A stretch of DNA of 5,595 nucleotides. Source: JAGTVB01 sp964624765 (GTDB lineage Bacteria > Pseudomonadota > Gammaproteobacteria > HK1). The position numbers and the translations under genes are program-made. A model generated the notes under the pieces. It had not been told where the DNA came from and did no database searches. It worked only from the letters and a program-made list of their open reading frames with translations. Location of the stretch: positions 1 to 5,595 of the forward strand of contig CAZUZO010000179.1 in assembly GCA_964624765.1 (NCBI GenBank), read 5' to 3'. Below are positions 1-5,540 of this stretch, in pieces (the stretch's first letter is position 1; each line of letters starts with the position of its first letter).

Positions 1-1345
1 CGAGGCTATGCAAAAGTCCCCAAATGAGATCGATCCCCAGAGCGGCCAAGGCTAACAGCGTTTCGCCGACCACCGGTAGCGGCAATACAAGCAAGGTGCC
101 CAAGAGGATGACAGGTAACACGACGATGCCGACCCAGGGCACCGCGACAAGATTGGCTAGAGGCGCAATGAGGGATTGCTCCTGAAAAAAAAGCAGCGTG
201 AGCGGTAACAGTCCAACGGCAACGAGCACCTGTACACGCCCCCACCGCCACCAAACACCACGGTTCGACAGATATCCCCGCATACCGAACAGGATGACGC
301 CCACGGCCCCAAACGACAACCAGAAGCCTATTGAAAGAACCGAGAACGGATCGATGAGCAGCACGATGAAAAGTGCCCAGGAAAGGGTCAAGAACGGCGC
401 GACGTTGCGCCTCAGGACCAGCCCGAGCATGAGAATTGCCACCATTATCAAGGCTCGGCGGGTCGGAATGGAGAAACCAGCGAGCAACGCATAGATACAC
501 GCCGCAGTGGTGGCTGCGACGGCAGCCGCACGCGGGGCAGCCACCCATAGTGGCGCAGAACCCGCCAGCGCCCAAAGGCGCTTCACCAGCCAGAACACCA
601 GACCCGCCACCAAACCGATATGGAGGCCGGAGATCGCCATGAGATGACTGGTTCCCGTGGCACGCAACAGTCGCCACTCTGGCTCGGAAATCAGGCTGCG
701 TTCGCCGATGGCTAGAGCCTGAACAAGGCCAAGGCTCGGAGCATCTCTTAGCCCCCTCTCGATGGCATCGGCGAGCCGCGACCGCCACCGCGCTATCGAG
801 TAGTCGGAGGTGCGACCAAGCCGATGCTGGCTGGCCTGCGGGCGGACGTAACCCGTGGCCCCAATTTGATTTTGAAACAACCAACCTTCGTAGTCGGTCG
901 CGCCGGGATTCATGAATCCGCGCGGCTGTTTAAGACGTACGGTAAGCCGCCATCGGTCGCCTGGAATTAGCTGGGGAAACTCGCCAAACCAGCTGAGCCG
1001 AGCCCGAACCGATCGCTTGCGAGGCTCTTGCCGTTCCTCTATCCGTTCGATTTCGAACAGAAACTGAGTTCTATCGGCCCTTCGCGTTGGCAACGCGGCG
1101 ATCTTCCCCTCTACGACCAGATCTCGGCCCTCAAGCTCGCTAGGGAGCCGGTTGCTCAGGACGAGATCGGCTCGCAGCAACGCCCACAAGCAACCGAGTA
1201 GGAAAAACGATAGCAGACGCAGCGGGCGCGCGACCAGCAGCAAAACCAGCAGGGGAATGAACTGCACAAACATCGGATCGGGCAAGGCGGGAAGCTCGAC
1301 GATGGCGAGTATCCCAGCGAAAAAGGCGATTACACCCACGCCCAC
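1..1345 (-). CDS. comEC: ComEC/Rec2 family DNA uptake channel protein (3' end beyond the window)
   Basis: Inner-membrane channel that carries single-stranded transforming DNA into the cytoplasm. 448 codons are visible; the C-terminal part, which in full-length members includes a metallo-beta-lactamase-like domain, lies beyond base 1. In order: N-terminal hydrophobic segments (about residues 4-60), the DUF4131/OB-fold region (about 70-170, with PGDRWRLTVRLKQPRGFMNPG near 128-148), then the membrane competence domain starting around 205. Diagnostic motifs are ATGTSHLMAISGLHIGL (229-245), AGFSIPTRRALIM (289-301) and DPFSVLSIGFWLSF (332-345). An in-frame TAA at 1349-1351 limits the start to GTG at 1345 or GTG at 1339. 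The N-terminus VGVGVIAFFAGI resembles that of E. coli ComEC, which supports 1345. No good Shine-Dalgarno is seen; the nearest purine run, GAGAG, is about 14 nt upstream. The frame is open throughout with no sign of decay. The family call is firm, the exact start less so. Confidence 0.95.
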   Translation of the reverse strand, partial: MGVGVIAFFAGILAIVELPALPDPMFVQFIPLLVLLLVARPLRLLSFFLLGCLWALLRADLVLSNRLPSELEGRDLVVEGKIAALPTRRADRTQFLFEIERIEERQEPRKRSVRARLSWFGEFPQLIPGDRWRLTVRLKQPRGFMNPGATDYEGWLFQNQIGATGYVRPQASQHRLGRTSDYSIARWRSRLADAIERGLRDAPSLGLVQALAIGERSLISEPEWRLLRATGTSHLMAISGLHIGLVAGLVFWLVKRLWALAGSAPLWVAAPRAAAVAATTAACIYALLAGFSIPTRRALIMVAILMLGLVLRRNVAPFLTLSWALFIVLLIDPFSVLSIGFWLSFGAVGVILFGMRGYLSNRGVWWRWGRVQVLVAVGLLPLTLLFFQEQSLIAPLANLVAVPWVGIVVLPVILLGTLLVLPLPVVGETLLALAALGIDLIWGLLHSL

Positions 1346-1705
1346 TGTTTATCGGAGACTCTCGATTGGGAGATAATGGTGGTGTTTGGGAAACCGTCGG
1401 TGGATGAGCGCCTGGCTTCGCGCCGGCGCTCTCAGCACGACGCGAGGCGATTCGCGGCCCCCGCCCGGTGCCAGCGGATGGCACTATTCAAGCTCTGTGC
1501 CGTGTTTGCGACACCTCACAGGGTTGCCGCGCACGCACGCGGGCCGTCGTCAGCGTTAGATCCGCATCACCCTCAGAGAGCGATAACTGGCCTCGGATCG
1601 GTGTCTGAAAAGAGATCAGAAGTCCTGGGCCGCTGCCAAACAACGTTGGATGACCATCGCAAGCCGAGCACAGGGATACCTTGCCACCTATCAGTTCCTT
1701 CAAAC

Positions 1706-1737
1706 CCGTCGTTCCGGCAGGGATTGCCGGAACCCAG
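1706..1737 (+). repeat. REP-like hairpin unit, left copy
   Basis: CCGTC, then arms GTTCCGGCA (1711-1719) and TGCCGGAAC (1725-1733) around loop GGGAT, then CCAG. The stem is a perfect 9 bp. The reverse complement matches the unit at 1775-1806 at 27 of 32 positions. Four of the five differences are two paired changes that keep the stem intact. Confidence 0.8.
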
Positions 1738-1774
1738 TCGCCATGGATGGCTGTCTGGGCCACTTCCCTGTGGT

Positions 1775-1806
1775 CTGGATACCGGCAATCCGTGCCGGTA
1801 TGACGG
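1775..1806 (-). repeat. REP-like hairpin unit, right copy in inverted orientation
   Basis: CTGG, then arms ATACCGGCA (1779-1787) and TGCCGGTAT (1793-1801) around loop ATCCG, then GACGG. The stem is a perfect 9 bp. It is the inverted partner of the unit at 1706-1737, so the pair has the arrangement of a two-unit interspersed palindrome. Stem positions that differ from the left copy have changed on both sides. Confidence 0.8.
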
Positions 1807-1948
1807 CCCCTTGGGATGCTCGGCTCAAACCGATAGGTGGTGAGACAGGGATACCTCCGCTAGGCCACGACCTCTGCAAGGAGCCAATCTTGCATGGGCG
1901 AGATCCGACCCCGTTGTCGGTCAGCGTAAGAGACGATAGGTCTGAGAA

Positions 1949-1992
1949 GTTGTGAAACAACCGTCGCGAGAAGCCCGGTAGGGAAGCGACGG
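1949..1992 (+). other. Two small stem-loops upstream of the DUF2062 gene
   Basis: GTTGT (1949-1953) and ACAAC (1957-1961) form a 5-bp stem over GAA. CCGTCGC (1961-1967) and GCGACGG (1986-1992) form a perfect 7-bp stem over an 18-nt loop. The two share base 1961, so only one of them can form fully. They could lie in the DUF2062 leader if transcription begins upstream of 1949. No T-run follows, so neither is a convincing terminator. Function unknown. Confidence 0.35.
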
Positions 1993-2046
1993 CGGCGACC
2001 CGATCGATGCGAGAGATAGGTGAACAGCGAGGATGCCCTCGGCGCC

Positions 2047-2077
2047 TTGACATCCCAGCGATGCAGTCATGCATCTT
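2047..2077 (+). promoter_or_regulatory. Possible -35 box with adjoining perfect palindrome before DUF2062
   Basis: A consensus -35 hexamer TTGACA (2047-2052) is followed by a perfect inverted repeat GATGCA (2060-2065), GTCA, TGCATC (2070-2075). The -10 region is poor: TGCATC at 17-bp spacing matches 2 of 6 and CATCTT at 19-bp spacing matches 3 of 6. If used, transcription would begin only about 10-20 nt before the ATG at 2095, and the palindrome would cover the promoter as an operator could. A weak promoter needing an activator, or chance, fits equally well. Confidence 0.3.
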
Positions 2078-2094
2078 GCGCAACAGACAAACCG

Positions 2095-2667
2095 ATGCCC
2101 AGACGATTCCTGAAACGATGGCTGCCGAAACCTCACGAACTGCATCGCGAAAAGCTCTTACAGCTTCTCGGCAAGCCGCTACAGAATCCCAACTTGTGGT
2201 ACTTGAACCGCGACTCCGTCGCCGGTGGTGTTTCCATCGGCCTGTTTTTCGCGTTCGTCCCAGTGCCGTTTCAGATGCTGCTGGCGGCCGCTACTGCCGT
2301 CGCCTTCGGCCGCAACTTGCCGATCGCCGTGCTAATGGTTTGGGTAAGCAATCCAGTGACGATGGCGCCGCTGTTCTTTGCCGCCTACAAACTCGGCACC
2401 TGGATACTCGATGAAACGCCTCGGGCAATCGAATTCAGCATCTCTTTGCATTGGTTAGCCACTAAGTTCAGTGTCGTATGGAAGCCTTTCCTTCTCGGCT
2501 GCCTGATCTTGGGTGTCGGTAGCGCTGCACTTGGCAACGCGGTAGTGCGCATTGGGTGGCGGCTCCACGTCGTGCACCGCTGGAACACGCGACGCAAGCA
2601 ACGCACAACGCGAGCATCGACGCTATATCGCCCTGCTGTCCGTTTGTCTAAGGACGCCGTCGACTAA
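2095..2667 (+). CDS. DUF2062 family inner-membrane protein
   Basis: 190-residue membrane protein of unknown function, of the kind found next to comEC and lolCD in Pseudomonas. The conserved core is present: NPNLWYLNRDSVAGGVSIGLFF (31-52), PVPFQM (56-61), then NLPIAVLMVWVSNPVTMAPLFFAAYKLG (74-101). Hydrophobic segments lie at about 42-71, 74-103 and 131-157; the N-terminus and the tail after 160 are basic. I chose ATG 2095 because MPRRFLKRWLP matches the usual family start, although no Shine-Dalgarno precedes it. A GTG at 2020, with GAGAG 4 nt upstream, would add 25 residues that look like no family feature. The last 14 residues and the stop are encoded antisense to the end of lolD, and this tail looks like an extension beyond the usual DUF2062 end. 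The biochemical role is not known; the family assignment is secure. Confidence 0.88.
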   Translation: MPRRFLKRWLPKPHELHREKLLQLLGKPLQNPNLWYLNRDSVAGGVSIGLFFAFVPVPFQMLLAAATAVAFGRNLPIAVLMVWVSNPVTMAPLFFAAYKLGTWILDETPRAIEFSISLHWLATKFSVVWKPFLLGCLILGVGSAALGNAVVRIGWRLHVVHRWNTRRKQRTTRASTLYRPAVRLSKDAVD

Positions 2668-3324
2668 GCGTAACACCCGATCCATACGCTGCGCGAGCTG
2701 CACATCGTGGGTCACGACCACCAGGCTGGTACGAAACTCTTGGTTCAACTCTAACATCAGCTGGTACACCGCCTCTGCGGTTCGTCGATCGAGATTGCCG
2801 GTAGGCTCATCGGCTAGCACGCAGTGCGGCCGCGTCACCAACGCGCGGGCGATGGCGGCACGCTGGCGCTCACCGCCAGAGAGCTCCCCTGGCTTGTGAT
2901 CGAGACGCTGCCCCAAACCGACGCGTTCTAGCATGATGCGGGCGCGTGCATAGGCGGTGTCGCCGGGCGCCTTGGCGATGAGCAGAGGCATACTCACGTT
3001 CTCCAGCGCCGTGAATTCCGGCAGCAGGTGGTGAAACTGGTAGACAAAACCCAGTGTGCGGTTGCGCAACTCGCCGCGGGCACGCTCCTTCAGCGCCGCC
3101 AGGTTCTGGCCGTCTACCCAAACCTCGCCCTGGGTAGGTCGATCCAGCCCTCCCAACAGATGCAGCAAGGTGCTTTTCCCGGACCCGGAAGCGCCGACCA
3201 CGGCGATGCGTTCCCCCGCCTCGACGCAGAGATCCACGCCCTTGAGGACTTCGACGTGCAGCCCGCCGTCGGTAAACGTGCGCATCAGGGCACGGCCCTG
3301 AAGCACAGGCGGGGAACTACTCAT
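2623..3324 (-). CDS. lolD: LolD, ATPase of the lipoprotein-releasing ABC transporter
   Basis: Cytoplasmic ATPase that powers release of outer-membrane lipoproteins from the inner membrane to LolA. At 233 residues it matches E. coli LolD in length. Visible motifs: Walker A GASGSGKS (44-51), Q-loop Q96 followed by the LolD-type stretch FHHLLPEFTALENV (97-110), signature LSGGERQR (148-155), Walker B VLADEP (169-174), D-loop NLD (177-179) and switch His206 in VVTHD. An upstream in-frame start at 3360 would add 12 residues inside lolC. ATG 3324 is preferred because MSSSPPVLQGRAL is family-like, AGAGG lies 9 nt before it, and it overlaps the lolC stop by 8 nt (ATGAGTAG), a classic coupling arrangement. 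The 3' end overlaps the DUF2062 gene on the other strand by 45 bp. All catalytic motifs are intact. Confidence 0.97.
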   Translation of the reverse strand: MSSSPPVLQGRALMRTFTDGGLHVEVLKGVDLCVEAGERIAVVGASGSGKSTLLHLLGGLDRPTQGEVWVDGQNLAALKERARGELRNRTLGFVYQFHHLLPEFTALENVSMPLLIAKAPGDTAYARARIMLERVGLGQRLDHKPGELSGGERQRAAIARALVTRPHCVLADEPTGNLDRRTAEAVYQLMLELNQEFRTSLVVVTHDVQLAQRMDRVLRLVDGVLRQTDSRAI

Positions 3325-4567
3325 AACGCAAGGCCTCTGCCGGTTGAGTGCGGGACGCACGCCAAGCGGGATACAACGTCGCCAAAGTGCACATTACGAA
3401 GGCAGTAGTGGCGATCAGCACAACATCCGGCCAGCGCATGTCGGAGGGCACTTCACTAATATAATACACGTCCGGAGACAAAAATTTGACACTAAAAAAT
3501 TGCTCGATGATAGGAACTATGGTTTCCACGTTAGTCGCCAGGGCGATCCCGCCGAGCACACCGAATAGGGTGCCCACCAAACCGATGACCGTACCCTGGA
3601 CCACGAAAATGAGCATAACGCTCCCGGGTGATGCCCCTAGGGTACGCAAAATGGCGATATCAGATTGCTTGTCCGTCACCACCATGATCAGCGTCGACAC
3701 GATGTTAAAGGCAGCCACGGCAACGATCAGCGCCAGGATAATGAACATGACCACCTTCTCGGTCTTCAAGGCCCGGAAGAAGTTGACGTGGTATTGGGTC
3801 CAGTCACGCACCCAAAAGTGGCCCCCAAGCTCACTTGTCAGTTGTCGACTCACCGCAGGCGCGGCGTAAATGTCGTCCAGCTTGAGTCGCAATCCGCTCA
3901 CCTGACCCTGCAACCGAAAAAGCCGGGCGGCATCTTCGATATGCAGCAAAGCGAAAGCCATGTCGTACTCCGCATGTCCCACTTCGACGAGTCCGACTAC
4001 GGTGAAGCGACGCAGCCTCGGTAGAATACCGGCTGGCGTGACTTGCGCCTGGGGGGCCATCAGGGTGACTTGATCCCCTGGGCCGACTCCAAGTCCTTGA
4101 GCCAGGGTCTTGCCCATCACGATACCGTATTCCCCTGGTCGCAGGTCAGACAGGCTACCCATCACCATATATTGCTCGATATCAGCGACGGACGGTTCTT
4201 CGGCTGGCAACACCCCACGCACGATCGCCCCATACACATTCCCTCCGCGCACTAACATGGCTTGGCCTTCCACATAGGGGGCAGCGCCGACTACTCGTTT
4301 ATGCTGCCGGACTCCCGAGGCCAAGCTTTCCCAATGCGTAAGATTGCCGCCATACCCGGTGATTGTCGCATGGGATGCCATACCTAGAATGCGTTCCCGC
4401 AGCTCCTTTTCGAAGCCGTTCATAACTGAGAGAACCGTGATCAGGGCCGTCACACCCAATGCGATTCCCAGCATCGAGGTCAGGCTGATAAAGGAGATGA
4501 AATGATTGCGTCGCTTAGCGCGCGTGTAGCGCAGCCCAATGGCTAACTCTAAGGGTCTGAACATCAT
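3317..4567 (-). CDS. lolC: LolC/LolE family permease of the lipoprotein-releasing ABC transporter (possibly LolF type)
   Basis: Inner-membrane subunit that, with LolD, extracts mature lipoproteins and hands them to LolA. It has 416 residues with the family layout: N-terminus MFRPLELAIGLRYTRAKRRNHFISF, TM1 about 25-48, a large periplasmic domain about 50-268, TM2 about 272-296, TM3 about 315-345, TM4 about 380-400, and the conserved end YPAWRASRTQPAEALRYE. The stretch APQAQVTPAGILPRLRRF (171-188) lines up with the Hook loop of E. coli LolC that binds LolA, including the TP-x-G-x-x-P pattern. Two adjacent ATGs (4567 and 4564) are possible; a weak GGA 6 nt before the second slightly favours it. 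lolD follows with an 8-nt overlap. No lolE lies next to it, so this may be a LolF protein serving both LolC and LolE roles; a second permease elsewhere cannot be excluded. Confidence 0.95.
   Translation of the reverse strand: MMFRPLELAIGLRYTRAKRRNHFISFISLTSMLGIALGVTALITVLSVMNGFEKELRERILGMASHATITGYGGNLTHWESLASGVRQHKRVVGAAPYVEGQAMLVRGGNVYGAIVRGVLPAEEPSVADIEQYMVMGSLSDLRPGEYGIVMGKTLAQGLGVGPGDQVTLMAPQAQVTPAGILPRLRRFTVVGLVEVGHAEYDMAFALLHIEDAARLFRLQGQVSGLRLKLDDIYAAPAVSRQLTSELGGHFWVRDWTQYHVNFFRALKTEKVVMFIILALIVAVAAFNIVSTLIMVVTDKQSDIAILRTLGASPGSVMLIFVVQGTVIGLVGTLFGVLGGIALATNVETIVPIIEQFFSVKFLSPDVYYISEVPSDMRWPDVVLIATTAFVMCTLATLYPAWRASRTQPAEALRYE
3334..3338 (-). promoter_or_regulatory. Ribosome binding site of lolD inside lolC
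   Basis: AGAGG on the minus strand, 9 nt before ATG 3324, lies within the last codons of lolC. It supports the shorter start over the one at 3360. Confidence 0.6.
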
Positions 4568-4592
4568 GGATCCAAAAATGCCATAGTCTAAC

Positions 4593-4614
4593 GACCGTGT
4601 GCACGCACAGGGTC
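4593..4614. promoter_or_regulatory. Imperfect 22-bp palindrome upstream of lolC
   Basis: Arms GACCGTGTGC (4593-4602) and GCACAGGGTC (4605-4614) are complementary except at one position, with AC between them. It lies 26-47 nt before the lolC ATG and outside the neighbouring repeat element. The two-base centre suits a dimeric DNA-binding site better than an RNA hairpin. The nearby -10-like TAGACT (4585-4590, minus strand) has no matching -35. Whether it is an operator is an open guess. Confidence 0.35.
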
Positions 4615-4634
4615 CAGCTCGGTGAGTCGCTCAG

Positions 4635-4849
4635 AAGCTGTTTTAAAAACGTCACGAGCGCCGGAGTCGCAAGGCGCACGGTGGCGACAAAATCGTCGGG
4701 AACGATTTTGAACAGCGCTAAGCTGGCCCCGAAGGGGCGAGCCCCAAGGATGGGGCGAGTAACAACCGAAGTGTACAAGGGAGTACATGAGGATTGCGAG
4801 CCGCCGAGCAACCCAGCTATGGCACGCGCAGTAACTTTTAAAACGGCTT
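4635..4849. repeat. MITE-like element with terminal inverted repeats and CTCAG flanking duplication
   Basis: Terminal inverted repeats AAGCTGTTTTAAAA (4635-4648) and TTTTAAAACGGCTT (4836-4849) match at 13 of 14 positions. CTCAG stands directly outside both ends (4630-4634 and 4850-4854), as a 5-bp target duplication would. Because AG/CT beside the ends is also complementary, the termini could instead be read as 16 bp (4633-4851). The inside holds consecutive hairpins, among them a perfect 9-bp stem CAAAATCGT/ACGATTTTG (4688-4696, 4702-4710), two GCCCC/GGGGC stems (4726-4738, 4741-4756) and TGTAC/GTACA (4772-4776, 4783-4787). There is no credible gene or transposase. The sequence resembles dispersed repeats I associate with gammaproteobacterial genomes, but I cannot name a family. 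It fills most of the tsaB-lolC gap, and its right flank contains the tsaB stop codon. Confidence 0.75.
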
Positions 4850-4850
4850 C

Positions 4851-5540
4851 TCAGGGACGGTTCGCGGGCTCTGCGGCTACGCGATTGCGCAGATAAAGCG
4901 GTAACGCCTCATGCGCGCCGACACCGTTACCCGCAGCGAGCGTCTCGGCCCCGAGTAGCGCCACGTCCTGTGCCTGGGGAAAGCGTTTTCCCTCATGCCC
5001 CTCAAGGGCCTTACCCACTCGTTGGCTAAGGGCCCGATGGTAACTTTGCCAGCCGCTGCCGACCCCAAACCAGTGGTCGCCGTGCGGTACCCTCACCTGA
5101 TCCGGGAGCGCAACACAGTCATTCACAATCGCAGCCATGCGCCCCGCATCGTCCACCCCATAGGCGCCCCAGTAAACTTCTCCCATGCGGGCATCGATGG
5201 CTGTTAGCACGTGTCCTGTCCCCTGGATGCGGTAGGCACCCTGCGCCAGCGCCCGCAGGGTGGAGATCGGCGCCACCGGTAGCTGCGTTCCAAAGGCCAG
5301 CCCCTGGGCGACACCCGCCGCGATCCGCACTCCGGTGAAGGCACCGGGACCGCGACCAAAGGCAATACCATCTAGTTGCTGCAATATCAGCTCAGACGCC
5401 GCAAGCAATTCTGACACCATAGGCAAGATAAGCTCGGCATGGCGTTGCGGGGCAACAGCAAACCTTTCCTCGCATGCCCCATCGATAAAGAGCGCGCAAG
5501 AGCAGGCGTCAGTGGCGGTTTCGATGGCCAGTATTTTCAA
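4851..5540 (-). CDS. tsaB: TsaB, tRNA threonylcarbamoyladenosine biosynthesis protein
   Basis: Subunit of the cytoplasmic TsaB-TsaD-TsaE complex that places threonylcarbamoyl on A37 of tRNAs reading ANN codons. It has 229 residues, against about 231 in E. coli. Family landmarks: N-terminus ILAIETATDACSCAL (3-17), HAELILPMV (34-42), FGRGPGAFTGVRI (61-73), IDARMGEVYW (115-124), GVGSGWQSY (159-167) and the near-terminal LPLYLRNRVA (213-222). The start is TTG at 5540: an in-frame TGA lies 18 nt upstream with no ATG or GTG between, and the conserved N-terminus begins right there. No Shine-Dalgarno is visible, so initiation is probably weak. The stop TGA (4851-4853) falls in the CTCAG flank of the repeat element. 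In the inferred pre-insertion sequence the same TGA would be used, so the element has not changed the protein end. Confidence 0.96.
   Translation of the reverse strand: MKILAIETATDACSCALFIDGACEERFAVAPQRHAELILPMVSELLAASELILQQLDGIAFGRGPGAFTGVRIAAGVAQGLAFGTQLPVAPISTLRALAQGAYRIQGTGHVLTAIDARMGEVYWGAYGVDDAGRMAAIVNDCVALPDQVRVPHGDHWFGVGSGWQSYHRALSQRVGKALEGHEGKRFPQAQDVALLGAETLAAGNGVGAHEALPLYLRNRVAAEPANRP

Larger units (their letters stand above)
1670..1856. repeat. Nested palindromic repeat bracketed by 12-bp direct repeats
   Basis: From outside inward: a perfect direct repeat ACAGGGATACCT (1670-1681 and 1845-1856); an outer inverted repeat of 13 bp with one mismatch (CCACCTATCAGTT 1684-1696, AACCGATAGGTGG 1828-1840); two 32-bp inverted units (1706-1737 and 1775-1806); and a central stem GGCCAC (1758-1763) with GTGGTC (1770-1775), which contains one G-T pair. 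The inner units resemble the dispersed palindromes of beta- and gammaproteobacteria whose spurious translations read like VIPAxAGIQ. No transposase is present, so if mobile it would depend on a helper elsewhere. The direct repeats could be a target-site duplication or simply part of the repeat family. The structure is read directly; its mobility is inferred. Confidence 0.75.
1346..2094. other. 749-bp gap between comEC and DUF2062, without a credible gene
   Basis: This gap separates two divergent genes that lie close together in relatives such as Pseudomonas, so it seems enlarged here. Open frames exist on both strands (for example 1376-1843 plus and 1700-2083 minus), but their translations are rich in Arg, Pro, Ser and Cys, match no family I know, and run across palindromic repeats. 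What can be seen is a GC-rich hairpin (arms CCGCG at 1527-1531 and CGCGG at 1538-1542), the nested repeat at 1670-1856, small inverted repeats at 1949-1992, and a possible promoter/operator at 2047-2077. Both flanking genes must draw their promoters from this gap. I found no convincing sigma-70 promoter for comEC: CATTAT at 1373-1378 (minus strand) is -10-like but has no fitting -35. Confidence 0.7.

Noticed and set aside
6..884. 292-codon open frame on the minus strand
   Set aside because: It is a shifted frame of comEC on the same strand. The comEC frame carries clear family motifs throughout, whereas this one gives a Cys-, His- and Arg-rich product with no recognisable domain.
1376..1843. 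155-codon plus-strand frame in the comEC-DUF2062 gap
   Set aside because: Its second half is a translation of the palindromic repeat and the rest lacks any family resemblance. No ribosome binding site supports it.
1616..1949. ATCAGAAG and CTGAGAAG considered as ends of a second, decayed copy of the tsaB-lolC element
   Set aside because: Only about eight bases match, the right-hand one is in the wrong orientation for an inverted end, and nothing of the inner hairpins is present between them.
1700..2083. 127-codon minus-strand frame with VIPARIAGIQ
   Set aside because: This peptide pattern is the usual spurious translation of dispersed VIPAxAGIQ-type palindromes, and the frame runs across both REP-like units.
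4688..4710. 9-bp stem considered as an intrinsic terminator of tsaB
   Set aside because: The stem is AT-rich and its only T-run is inside the stem, with no T-tract after it on the minus strand.
4515..4811. 98-codon minus-strand frame covering the repeat element and the lolC start
   Set aside because: It is the repeat element read through in one frame and then overlaps lolC out of frame. Similar frames in repeat copies are a known source of false hypothetical proteins.
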